Assembly: GCA_016718135.1 (NCBI GenBank)
Contig: JADKEF010000003.1
Location: 310,001-374,000, forward strand
DNA length: 64,000 nt
Direction: 5' to 3'
Origin: Acidobacteriota bacterium
GTDB lineage: Bacteria; Acidobacteriota; Blastocatellia; Pyrinomonadales; Pyrinomonadaceae
In this document: in pieces, positions 18,101 to 25,720 of the stretch
Numbering within the stretch: position 1 is the first letter of the stretch
How the letters are laid out: each line of letters begins with the position of its first letter
Made by a program: the position numbers and the translations under genes
Notes under the pieces: model-generated
What the model was told of the DNA's origin: nothing
The model's database searches: none
The model's input: the letters and a program-made list of their open reading frames with translations, nothing else

Positions 18101-19588
18101 AGTATCGTTTACAAACGTTGCTCCCTGATCCAGGCTGAACGTAACACGAGCCGTAAACTGAGGAAAGCCACCTACGATTCCGTTATACGTGTAGTAGAAA
18201 ACTCCGACAACGCCGTCACTGTTCACCGCGACAGATGGAATTGCTGACTCCACTTGGCCATTAACAAATACCTCGGGGCCTACGGTCACGACACCGTTAC
18301 CGCCAGTGATCCGCCGTATCGCCAATCTATTGTTATTTGTCGCGGCGTCACGGCTTCCGTAAACGTAGTAAACATCACCAGTGGCCGGATCGACTGCTGC
18401 ATGATCGGCTCCACCGAGCAAAGCGTTTACCGTTCCAAATTTCGGATACGGCTGCGTGCTGTCCCCATTTCCGACGATAATGCCATTGGCATTTCCGTTA
18501 AGTGTCCAGGTCTGCCCGCCATCCGTCGAACGGTTCAGCATGTAATTAATGTTCTGCGAACCATCATCGCCCGCGGCGATCCGGCGTTGAAAAAGACTGT
18601 AGACGGTTCCGTTGGTTGGATTCTCAGCGAGACGGTGACCAGGATTGACCGAGCCCGTCGATATACCAGATTGATTGTCGATCGTGAAATTAGGCGGGTT
18701 TGACCCGGCTGCAACCGCGACTCTCATATTCGGGCCACCATTGAAATCATCGTATGCAACGTAAACATTGTCCTGAGCCGGTGTGGCCGGATCGGGATTC
18801 GTCAACAGCCAAGGCTGATCCGCGTTGCCATCGCCGACCGCGGTAGAATTTGTGACCTGCGCAAATCCTCCTGCTACCAGCCAGTTCCACGATGCTGCCG
18901 CTGCCGGATTATTCGTCGTTCCCGTGAAGACATCGGTTTTCAGGAATGTTCCGGAAAGCCTGTTATTACGCCCGTAGTCGATGGAGATATCGCACGGACA
19001 TCCATTACCAAAACCGGTGGGAACTGGGACCGTAAACTGCTTTGTCCATGTTGCCCCACCGTTCAACGAGTGCCAGATCGGCGAATTCGCACCCCAGCCG
19101 CCGGAAAACGCCGTCATTACGATCTCATTCGGATTGGCCGGGTTGATCGCAATATTTGTTTCGCCATCATTGGCGGTGTCTGTATTGGTTAGGTTCGGGT
19201 CGGTATTACTGACTACCGCGTCAACAACGACCGACTGTAAAACCTCGGGTGCCTCGGGCAGGGGAATTCGATCGGCAGTTTCAAGCTCGCGAATATAATG
19301 TTTCGTATCCGGTGGAGAATCTCGCGTGTCGTAGTCCAGCAGGTCGTCTTGCCCTTCGACGCGATCGGTTGGTATGGGAGACGGGATCTCCCCTTCTTCG
19401 TCGCCACCGGTAGGTTTTGCCGGGGCTGTCGGCGTAGACGCCGTCACCGCTTTCGCCGAGGAATTCTGACGGCTGCTCGCACTCGCGTTCCACGCGATGG
19501 TGCCGAAACCGATCAAGCCTATGAGCACGGCAACCAAGATACCTACTCGATAATTGCGATTAAAAAACGACTCTATCTGCTTTCCCAT
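15131..19588 (-). CDS. Giant exported beta-propeller/Ig-like protein with dockerin-like and cohesin-like C-terminus
   Basis: 1485 aa. The start at 19588 is set by a strong ribosome binding site (AAGGAG) and puts a hydrophobic anchor or signal at residues 12-35. About 130-540 is a BNR/sialidase-like propeller with repeated SxDxGxTW-type units (RSTDGGQTWTL, SLDQGATFVND). About 555-955 holds four to five Big_3-type Ig-like repeats (TGTVNFLDGATPI, VNYSGD, ATYQSDANF). About 955-1035 is a carboxypeptidase-regulatory-like domain. About 1200-1266 has two dockerin-like half-repeats (AADVVQMRRFVSGLDT, ATDLVQVRRYVAGLD). About 1300-1430 is a cohesin-like beta domain. The protein is extracellular or surface-attached; the binding target is unknown. 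Confidence 0.85.
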   Translation of the reverse strand: MGKQIESFFNRNYRVGILVAVLIGLIGFGTIAWNASASSRQNSSAKAVTASTPTAPAKPTGGDEEGEIPSPIPTDRVEGQDDLLDYDTRDSPPDTKHYIRELETADRIPLPEAPEVLQSVVVDAVVSNTDPNLTNTDTANDGETNIAINPANPNEIVMTAFSGGWGANSPIWHSLNGGATWTKQFTVPVPTGFGNGCPCDISIDYGRNNRLSGTFLKTDVFTGTTNNPAAAASWNWLVAGGFAQVTNSTAVGDGNADQPWLLTNPDPATPAQDNVYVAYDDFNGGPNMRVAVAAGSNPPNFTIDNQSGISTGSVNPGHRLAENPTNGTVYSLFQRRIAAGDDGSQNINYMLNRSTDGGQTWTLNGNANGIIVGNGDSTQPYPKFGTVNALLGGADHAAVDPATGDVYYVYGSRDAATNNNRLAIRRITGGNGVVTVGPEVFVNGQVESAIPSVAVNSDGVVGVFYYTYNGIVGGFPQFTARVTFSLDQGATFVNDTALHTFASSAVDDGGGSTTRQRVLGDYMQMKAVGRAFFGSYTGNGAQFGRAVSNHDPIFFKIALEQSNSTSDIVSSDSTTVFGEPVTFTATITSTGGIPTGTVNFLDGATPIAGCQNVALLAGVAQCQNVTSLPTGARTINVNYSGDVAFSASTDSVIQTVSKSPSTTTITSDAPDPSVFGQTFPVTFTVVAAPPGAGTPTGNVIVTASGGPETCTGTVAAGTCNIKLSGVGIRTLTATYQSDANFLSSSDTEAHQVDKANTTTTVTAVPASPSTFGQSVTFTATIAIQAPGAGPPNPTGTVSFNIDGNLYCVNTPINASLQATCTQAGLPALPAGLRDVVALYSGDGNYNGSVGDINYTVNKANTTTSIISDLPDPSLVDQPYTVTWTVVPTPVQVNSGLPTGTVTINGGTGGGSCSAPVASGSCQLTPTTVGVKTIQATYSGDANFNGSVSTTTTHTVNLQITGTVRRGPALTPVLGEPVFLAGCGALATSTNAAGVYSFTGAFTGTCRVFPNSPLSEPYERVYPAVTTNITNADFVIYSSAADFPRKISFPTQYVAPGVQGTMPVIMQSLDNESSVAFSFTYDINPFSQPPVVVCGANAPGCTITNDTSIFGRVGFTVTPAAGGFSRPDGTPLEGLEAAGPKEIAKINFISVGTNLPSTDFGVPQSTPTAFSIVEKVTNNPLTAVFITPARVVFAQGLEGDVAGRNAGSGGFEAADVVQMRRFVSGLDTPAATHNEYQRADTAPANTKGDGSLNATDLVQVRRYVAGLDASVPSGGAGAPNPAPIAPPAIERPNGEISELTVGNANALNKASIRVPVSFRAIGDEAAVSFTIRYDTSKFVDPTVELAAGLPDGVTLTANTKEPGSIRILVDATTALAFASKDAQAFINLGFSVRESTASGSTYFEVEGLVISDAAANELSGKVVRGMVSIVGGDPEDSGARLGGEVQVDPGDLVEEWLDGSLVILRPRLEGEISLPMTRPSRPKTQE

Positions 19589-19849
19589 GACTACTCCTTG
19601 TTCAAACACGAAAACCACATACCCAACCGATTCTTCGACATGACGAATCGGTTTAGGCAAAAATTGCCTGATAAAATACCGAAATATCTTTTTCGGCTTT
19701 CAATATCGCTGTAATTCTATTTACGGCTACAGATAGTAGCACAATTTCAGTCCACTGAAAAGGCTCTTTTATAGCTAAACGTAAGTCCATCGAGATGCCT
19801 TATGGCTACTTCTAACGTAGAATATCTGCATACTAACTGGAGGCTAAAA

Positions 19850-22051
19850 ATGTCATTGTGTTTACTCGGTGTAGCTAGGCGGAGCTCTTTCGCTCTGTTC
19901 ATCTTCGTGGTTTCTTCGGTCTTTGGTTTGGGCATGGAACCCAAAAGCGAGTTGTCTCGCTGGGAGTCGCAGGCGCTAAATGTTTCGATAGTCCGCGACG
20001 ATTGGGGGATCGCCCATGTGACAGGAAAGACCGATGCCGATGCTGTTTTCGGGATGATCTACGCCCAGGCTGAGGATGATTTCAACCGCATCGAGGTCAA
20101 CTATCTGAACTCCATCGGCCGCCTCGCCGAGGCTGAAGGTGAAAGAGCCATCTGGAGCGATCTTCGACAAAAGCTTTTTATCGACGAACAGGAGATGAAA
20201 CGTCTGTATCTCGAAAGCCCTGAATGGCTGCGCAAATTGATGAACGCCTGGGCAGACGGACTGAATTTTTATCTTGCGAAGCATCCGAACGTAAAGCCGC
20301 GAGTGATCACAAAATTTGAACCATGGATGCCTCTGACGTTCAGCGAAGGCAGCATCGGCGGTGACATCGAATCGATCGATCTCGGCCAGCTTAGAGCTCT
20401 CTACGACAAGGGCTTTGTCGCTATCAAAGAACCTGAGGACTTCACAAAAGAGCCGCTCGGCTCGAACGGCATCTCGATCTCGCCATCGAACACGAAGAAC
20501 AAAAAGGCTCTGCTGCTTATCAATCCGCACACCTCGTTCTTCTTCCGCTCCGAATTGCAGGTGACCAGCTCAGAAGGCCTAAATGCTTATGGCGCATCGA
20601 CGTGGGGACAGTTCTTCATCTATCAGGGCTTCAACGAACGCCTCGGATGGATGCATACCTCAAGTGACGTCGATGCTATCGATGAATGGCTCGAAACGGT
20701 CGTCAGGAAAACGGACGGCGCGTGGTACTACCGTCATGGCGGAAGCGAGAAGAAGATCACGGCCAAAGAGATCAGCATAAACTACAAGACGGCCGCCGGA
20801 AATATGGCTGTGAGAAACTTTACGCCCCTTTTCACTCATCATGGCCCAATCGTCCGCAAAGAGGGCGAAAAATGGGTATCAGTCGGTCTCATGAATGAGC
20901 CCGTAAAAGCACTAATGCAGTCATACGGGCGAACTAAAGCAAAGAACTACAATGAGTTCAAAAAGGTGATGGAGCTACAGGCAAACTCGTCGAACGCAAC
21001 GTTGTACGCCGATGCCGATGGCAACACCGCGTATATTCACCCAAATTTTGTACCGCGACGCGACCCCAAATTCGATTGGACCAAACCTGTGGACGGCAGT
21101 GATCCTGCGACGGATTGGAAAGGCCTGCATTCCTTTGACGAGCTGCCGAATCTCAAAAATCCGAAGAGCGGCTGGGTCTATAACAGCAACAACTGGCCGT
21201 GGTCGGCGGCCGGCCCGAGTAGCCTGAAGCAATCGGACTTTCCACGATACGTCGATAACGGCGTCGAGAGTGCTCGCGGCCTGCACGCTATCCGTGTCTT
21301 GAAGGACAAAAAGGATTTCACGCTCGAGTCTCTTAACACCGCGGCATACGACAGCTATATGCCGTGGTTCGAAACGACGATCCCTGCTCTCCTAAGGGCA
21401 TGGGAACGTTTGCCTTTGTCAGATCCAGCAAAATCGGCACTTGCCGAGCAGGTCGCTGAGTTGAAGAAGTGGGATCTGCGATGGTCGGTGTCATCCGTTC
21501 CTACCTCGCTCGGAGTTTTTTGGGCGGACAATCTGGTTCCACGTGTCGGGCCATCGGCAAGACAGTCTGGGATGTCGATCGAAGAATACATCGCAACCAA
21601 AGCAGCTCCCGAGCAGCTTCTCCAATCGCTCACCGCAGCGTCGAACAAACTCAAAGCAGATTTCGGCACCTGGAAAACCGCCTGGGGCGAGATCAATCGT
21701 TTTCAGCGTTTAACGAATGATATCGTTCATCCATTCAGCGATGCCGCTCCGAGTATTCCGGTCGGGTTTACGTCGGGCAATCTCGGCTCGCTTGCATCAT
21801 TTGGTGCAAGGCCGTATCGGGGCTCGAAAAAATGGTACGGCACCTACGGCAACAGCTTTGTCGCCGTCGTCGAATTTGGCAAGACGGTCCGGGCCAAAGC
21901 CATAACCGCCGGCGGTGAGAGCGGCGATCCGAAGTCGCCTCATTTCAATGATCAAGCCGAGCGATATAGCACCGGAAGCCTTCGCGATGTATATTTTTAT
22001 CCGTCCCAACTAAAGGGCCGGACTAAGCGGACCTATCGTCCCGGAGAGTAA
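19850..22051 (+). CDS. Penicillin/AHL acylase family Ntn hydrolase
   Basis: 733 aa from the ATG at 19850, chosen for the GGAGG ribosome binding site 8 nt upstream. An N-terminal signal or anchor segment (SSFALFIFVVSSVFGLG) is followed by the alpha-chain region with VRDDWGIAHVTGKTDADAVF. The nucleophile Ser that would begin the beta chain after autoproteolysis is in GSNGISISPS (about residue 205). GASTWGQFFIYQGFNERLGW and the C-terminal YGNSFVAVVEFG match the family. Members deacylate penicillins, acyl-homoserine lactones or other amides in the periplasm; the substrate cannot be read from sequence. Divergent from the giant protein, 4 bp ahead of the PH-domain gene. Confidence 0.87.
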   Translation: MSLCLLGVARRSSFALFIFVVSSVFGLGMEPKSELSRWESQALNVSIVRDDWGIAHVTGKTDADAVFGMIYAQAEDDFNRIEVNYLNSIGRLAEAEGERAIWSDLRQKLFIDEQEMKRLYLESPEWLRKLMNAWADGLNFYLAKHPNVKPRVITKFEPWMPLTFSEGSIGGDIESIDLGQLRALYDKGFVAIKEPEDFTKEPLGSNGISISPSNTKNKKALLLINPHTSFFFRSELQVTSSEGLNAYGASTWGQFFIYQGFNERLGWMHTSSDVDAIDEWLETVVRKTDGAWYYRHGGSEKKITAKEISINYKTAAGNMAVRNFTPLFTHHGPIVRKEGEKWVSVGLMNEPVKALMQSYGRTKAKNYNEFKKVMELQANSSNATLYADADGNTAYIHPNFVPRRDPKFDWTKPVDGSDPATDWKGLHSFDELPNLKNPKSGWVYNSNNWPWSAAGPSSLKQSDFPRYVDNGVESARGLHAIRVLKDKKDFTLESLNTAAYDSYMPWFETTIPALLRAWERLPLSDPAKSALAEQVAELKKWDLRWSVSSVPTSLGVFWADNLVPRVGPSARQSGMSIEEYIATKAAPEQLLQSLTAASNKLKADFGTWKTAWGEINRFQRLTNDIVHPFSDAAPSIPVGFTSGNLGSLASFGARPYRGSKKWYGTYGNSFVAVVEFGKTVRAKAITAGGESGDPKSPHFNDQAERYSTGSLRDVYFYPSQLKGRTKRTYRPGE

Positions 22052-22054
22052 AGT

Positions 22055-22678
22055 ATGTTCTGCATCAAATGCGGCGAAGACAATAAAGATACGGCGGTCT
22101 ATTGCAGAAAATGTGGTGAACCGACTGGCGTCGAGATCGAAACTCAGGTTGCGGCGAGAGCTCTACCTGATGATCTGCCGCCCGATCGACGAAGCGTGGA
22201 CGCATCCCCTTATCAACAAGGCGAGGACGAAGCTCAGATATTCTCGATCACGCCCACCCTTTTGTTTGTAAAGATCGGCTACGTGCTCACAGCGATCGCC
22301 GCCTTATTTTTAGTAGCCATCGCAAGCGCATTCGCCTATCTGATCGTGCCGATCTGGTTAGCGGTGATCCTCGGCCTGCTGATCTTCGTGATCCCGGCTT
22401 TCTATCACATTAAGAAAAAGCTCGTGCGATACACGCTTACCGAAACTAAGCTTGAGATCGATGAGGGCTTTATTTCGCGAAGCACACGGAGCGTTCCGCT
22501 GAGAAGAATCCAGGACGTTACGGTCGTGGCGACCGCCACACAACGCCTCCTCGGGATCGGTGACGTAATGATCGACAACGCTAGCGATGACGGCACGAAG
22601 GTCGTCTTGAACGACATCAACTCTCCAAAAGACTACGCCGACACACTCTTACGTCAGATGCGCAGGCTCGAAAAATAG
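22055..22678 (+). CDS. Zinc-ribbon membrane protein with bacterial PH (YdbS-like) domain
   Basis: 207 aa. An N-terminal zinc ribbon (CIKCGEDNKDTAVYCRKCGE, residues 3-22) is followed by a polar linker, two adjacent transmembrane segments (about 72-118) and a bPH2 domain (about 120-205) with YTLTETKLEIDEGFISRSTR and VPLRRIQDVTV. Proteins of this layout sit in the cytoplasmic membrane; their role is not well defined. Starts 4 bp after the acylase stop, so probably co-transcribed, and ends just before a palindromic repeat. Confidence 0.87.
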   Translation: MFCIKCGEDNKDTAVYCRKCGEPTGVEIETQVAARALPDDLPPDRRSVDASPYQQGEDEAQIFSITPTLLFVKIGYVLTAIAALFLVAIASAFAYLIVPIWLAVILGLLIFVIPAFYHIKKKLVRYTLTETKLEIDEGFISRSTRSVPLRRIQDVTVVATATQRLLGIGDVMIDNASDDGTKVVLNDINSPKDYADTLLRQMRRLEK

Positions 22679-22682
22679 GAAT

Positions 22683-22761
22683 TTACCCGCGAATAACGCG
22701 AATCAAACGAATAAGAGAGATTGCTTTTCTCATTCGTTTTATTCGCGTTATTCGCGGGTAA
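22683..22761. repeat. Palindromic repeat between convergent genes, encodes the kinase C-terminus
   Basis: Arms of 30 bp (22683-22712 and 22732-22761) match with one mismatch around a 19-nt loop that itself has GAGA/TCTC complementarity. It sits immediately after the rightward PH-domain gene and its left end coincides with the TAA of the leftward kinase gene, so the kinase frame runs through it. The sequence is built from CGAATAA/CGCGAAT units typical of short dispersed bacterial repeats. It should also form a strong hairpin terminator. Confidence 0.85.
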
Positions 22762-25259
22762 GAACTCTTCCTATTCTTTTCCTTCGGCTCTTCGCCCATC
22801 AAAGGAGTCGAGTCGTCGTGGCCCTTCGAGTAGTAATTGTAATACCCCGAACCATAGTAATAATATTCGGTCGAGCCAGCCTTGATGCCGTTAAGGACAA
22901 CGCCGTAGATGCGTGCGCCGATGCTTGAGATGCGTTGCTTGAACTGCCGCATCAGATGGATCGAGCTCTTATTCGCCATCGCAACGAGCACAACGCCATC
23001 CACAAGTGTCGCCAAGATCGACGCATCCGTAAATGAGATCGCCGGCGGCGAATCGATAATAACGTGCTTGAATTTGCCGCTCAGGAACGTCAGCAAATTG
23101 CGCATCTCGTTCGAACTCAAAAGCTCAGCCGGATTCGGCGGGATCGGACCACTAGTAATGACCTTCAACTTGGGCAGATCCGGATAAGTGCGAATGAGAT
23201 TCTCGGTCGATCTATCGCCGGAGAGATAATTCGTCAGTCCATGCGTATTGTCCAATCTGAAATGCCCGTGCAGCCGCGGGCGACGCAGATCGCAGTCGAT
23301 AATCACCACGTCAGCGTCAGACTGAGCAAGCGTGATAGCCGTGTTGATCGCGGTCGTCGTCTTGCCCTCAGATGGCTGTGACGAAGTGACGAGGATCGTT
23401 TGCGGCGGCTTGCCCGCACTCGAAAACAGAAGTGACGTACGCAAATGCCTGTACGCCTCGGCGATCGGCGAATTGCGTTCGTCGAGCGTGACCAGAGCAT
23501 TCGCCTGCGCCGGCGTCGAACCCGGACGCCCCGGCAGCAATTTCCTCTTACTATCGTTCAAATAATGCGGTATCAGAGCCAGCGTCGGAAGTCCGAGATG
23601 ACGACTAATGTCATCCGACGTTCGAACCGAATCGTCGAGATAATCCAGCAAAAATGCTAAACCGATGCCGGCGGCAAAAGCGATCAGCATCGCGACCATG
23701 ATGTTTCGCGTACGCGGCGGGCCGTACGGAGCACTCGGTGTGACAGCACGATTTTGGATCTTGATATTCTGCGGCTGCTCCGTCTGCAGAGCCAGCTCCT
23801 GCTCTTTCTGCCTTTGAACATAGGTGTCGAGCAAAACTCTATTTGAATCGAGGGCACGCTTCAAGGTGATCAACTTAAGCTCGGCCTGTCCCTCTACGTT
23901 GGCTTTTGCAGCTTCACGCTCGAAGCTGGCGCCCGCACGGCTCTCACGCTGTTGGGCCGCACTTAGTTGTGCTTGAAGGCTTGCGAGCACCTCGCGTTCC
24001 GCATCCTTTACCAACTTCTTTCCTTCTGATCCGATCTTTTCGGTTACCTCTTTCTCGATCCGCGCCTTCTGGCCTCGCATCTCCGTGATCTCGGCCTTGA
24101 CCGAGATAACATCGCGATACTCATCGGTGTACTTGGCCTGGAGTTCTTTCAGTCGCTGCTCTTTTTCATCGATCCGTTTGTCGATGTCCTCGATACGCTT
24201 ATCGAGGTCAGCCCTTTGCTTGAGATTCTGGCTACGGGCGTCCTGAAGAGCCTTATTTTCGCTAACGATCGCAAGTATGTCGCCCTTCTGGCTAGCCGCG
24301 ACAGCGGCCGAATACTGAGCCTGAAACTTACTCAGTTCGTCCTGAGCCGTTCGCCACTGGGCGAGGAGAGCCTGTAAATTATCGGCACGCAGTTCGCCCC
24401 CCTTCTCCTGAAGAGGCAAATTCCCCGCTTTCATCTCCGCCGTCAGATCGTTTTCCTGAACAGAGATGGCGGTCCGCAGATCGTCGATCGATTTGCCGAG
24501 ATCCTCGTATGCCTTTCGAGCTCCCTCGGTCTCACGCAGCCGGTCCTCTTCGATGAAAAGCTCCGCGACCTTATCAGCCACCTTTGCGGTCAGTTCCGGG
24601 ATCGTCTCGTCTACCGTCAAGGTAACAATATTGGTCTGACTTACCTGATCCACCTTTACGGAAAGACGACCGGAATAGGCGTCGGCACGTTTTGCTTCCT
24701 CAGGGGTAAGTTGGACCTCAGCTGGCTTTTCGCCGCCTTCGGTATTCGTGGAAATGACCGGAAGCTGATTCTGCGTCTCGTTCGGTTTTTGCCCTCCGCC
24801 GAAAAGCGATCTCAAACCAGCCATCAATCCACGTCCCTGATCGTTAAATAGATTGGGTTCGCGGTGCAACCCGAGGGCGATCACGACACGACGCATCAGA
24901 TCCTGATTCTGGATCAGCTTGAGCTGCGTATTGTAGTATTTTTGATCGTCGCCAAAATTGATGTTGATCGAGTCCTTCTTGGTCGCGGGAGCCTTGCGCG
25001 GTTCGATCGTGATAGTCGTAGAGGCTGCGTACCGCGACGGCTGCTGATACATGTATATCGCGGCCACCGCAGTCGCCAATATCGTCAGAGCGATGATCAA
25101 CGGCAGGCGCTTGTAAATGATGTTTATGTACTGCCTGATCGAGCGTTTGCCGTCGAGCTCGTTGTCATACGACGCCGAATATCCACTCGAATAATCCACA
25201 TTCGACGTCTGTAGGTCGCTCATTACCGGGAGCGGCGTGAGGCGTTGATCGTTTTCCAT
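22683..25259 (-). CDS. Wzc-type tyrosine autokinase with Wzz domain (exopolysaccharide)
   Basis: 858 aa. Residues about 40-130 are a Wzz chain-length domain with a transmembrane segment (LPLIIALTILATAVAAIYMY). About 200-500 is a long periplasmic coiled coil and about 535-560 the second membrane span. About 600-810 is a BY-kinase domain with Walker A SSQPSEGKTTTAINTA, Walker A' VVIIDCDLRRPRLH and Walker B HVIIDSPPAISFTD. A tyrosine cluster (EYYYYGSGYYNYY) is the probable autophosphorylation tail. It controls polymer length and export of capsule or exopolysaccharide. The last ~24 residues (PRITRIKRMRK...) come from the palindromic repeat and are not native kinase sequence. No wza, wzx or wzy genes lie nearby. 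Confidence 0.9.
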   Translation of the reverse strand: MENDQRLTPLPVMSDLQTSNVDYSSGYSASYDNELDGKRSIRQYINIIYKRLPLIIALTILATAVAAIYMYQQPSRYAASTTITIEPRKAPATKKDSININFGDDQKYYNTQLKLIQNQDLMRRVVIALGLHREPNLFNDQGRGLMAGLRSLFGGGQKPNETQNQLPVISTNTEGGEKPAEVQLTPEEAKRADAYSGRLSVKVDQVSQTNIVTLTVDETIPELTAKVADKVAELFIEEDRLRETEGARKAYEDLGKSIDDLRTAISVQENDLTAEMKAGNLPLQEKGGELRADNLQALLAQWRTAQDELSKFQAQYSAAVAASQKGDILAIVSENKALQDARSQNLKQRADLDKRIEDIDKRIDEKEQRLKELQAKYTDEYRDVISVKAEITEMRGQKARIEKEVTEKIGSEGKKLVKDAEREVLASLQAQLSAAQQRESRAGASFEREAAKANVEGQAELKLITLKRALDSNRVLLDTYVQRQKEQELALQTEQPQNIKIQNRAVTPSAPYGPPRTRNIMVAMLIAFAAGIGLAFLLDYLDDSVRTSDDISRHLGLPTLALIPHYLNDSKRKLLPGRPGSTPAQANALVTLDERNSPIAEAYRHLRTSLLFSSAGKPPQTILVTSSQPSEGKTTTAINTAITLAQSDADVVIIDCDLRRPRLHGHFRLDNTHGLTNYLSGDRSTENLIRTYPDLPKLKVITSGPIPPNPAELLSSNEMRNLLTFLSGKFKHVIIDSPPAISFTDASILATLVDGVVLVAMANKSSIHLMRQFKQRISSIGARIYGVVLNGIKAGSTEYYYYGSGYYNYYSKGHDDSTPLMGEEPKEKNRKSSYPRITRIKRMRKAISLIRLIRVIRG

Positions 25260-25720
25260 ACTACTGCGTAAAACCTATCCTTATAAATGCAATAAATGCC
25301 TAATGCAACCCTTTCTTATACCATATCTGATGCCGTTTTTCAGAAAAAACATGCCTCCTATCTGCCTCAGTCTGGACAGGTGCCCGAAAATGGATCGCGG
25401 GCTATAGGCCTTCAATTCTGCAAACTGCTCGTGTATCGTTCCAGCGTTCCATTCATTACCCAAACAGGTAAATACTAGGCTCTCGGCACAAAAACTCCCC
25501 GATCCAACGCTTTCAGAGTATTTCCAGACCGTCACATTAGAAGCGAGACCACGATCTCGCTCCTCGAGCCTAGCGCGAAATTCTCCGTTTGACACGACAT
25601 TCCGCCGCCAATGTTGCATGCCGCCGATATCGCCGCTAAAGCCGTTATTTTGCCGGGCATTTTGCGAGTGTTATATTTATAGTTTGGCCTTATTGTGGGA
25701 TTTCAGGCCGCCTGGACTGT
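25260..25720. other. 461-bp intergenic region between divergent genes
   Basis: Lies between the starts of the leftward kinase and the rightward oxidoreductase and should contain both promoters. A leftward 112-codon frame at 25281-25619 has no ribosome binding site, no recognisable domain and unusual composition, so I do not call it a gene. No repeat or operator stood out. Confidence 0.5.

Noticed and set aside
15131..19588. Cellulosome scaffoldin
   Set aside because: Only one cohesin-like domain, no carbohydrate-binding or glycoside-hydrolase domain, and dockerin-like repeats in the same chain.
25281..25619. Leftward 112-codon frame upstream of the tyrosine kinase
   Set aside because: No ribosome binding site, no domain and odd composition in a region that must hold two promoters.
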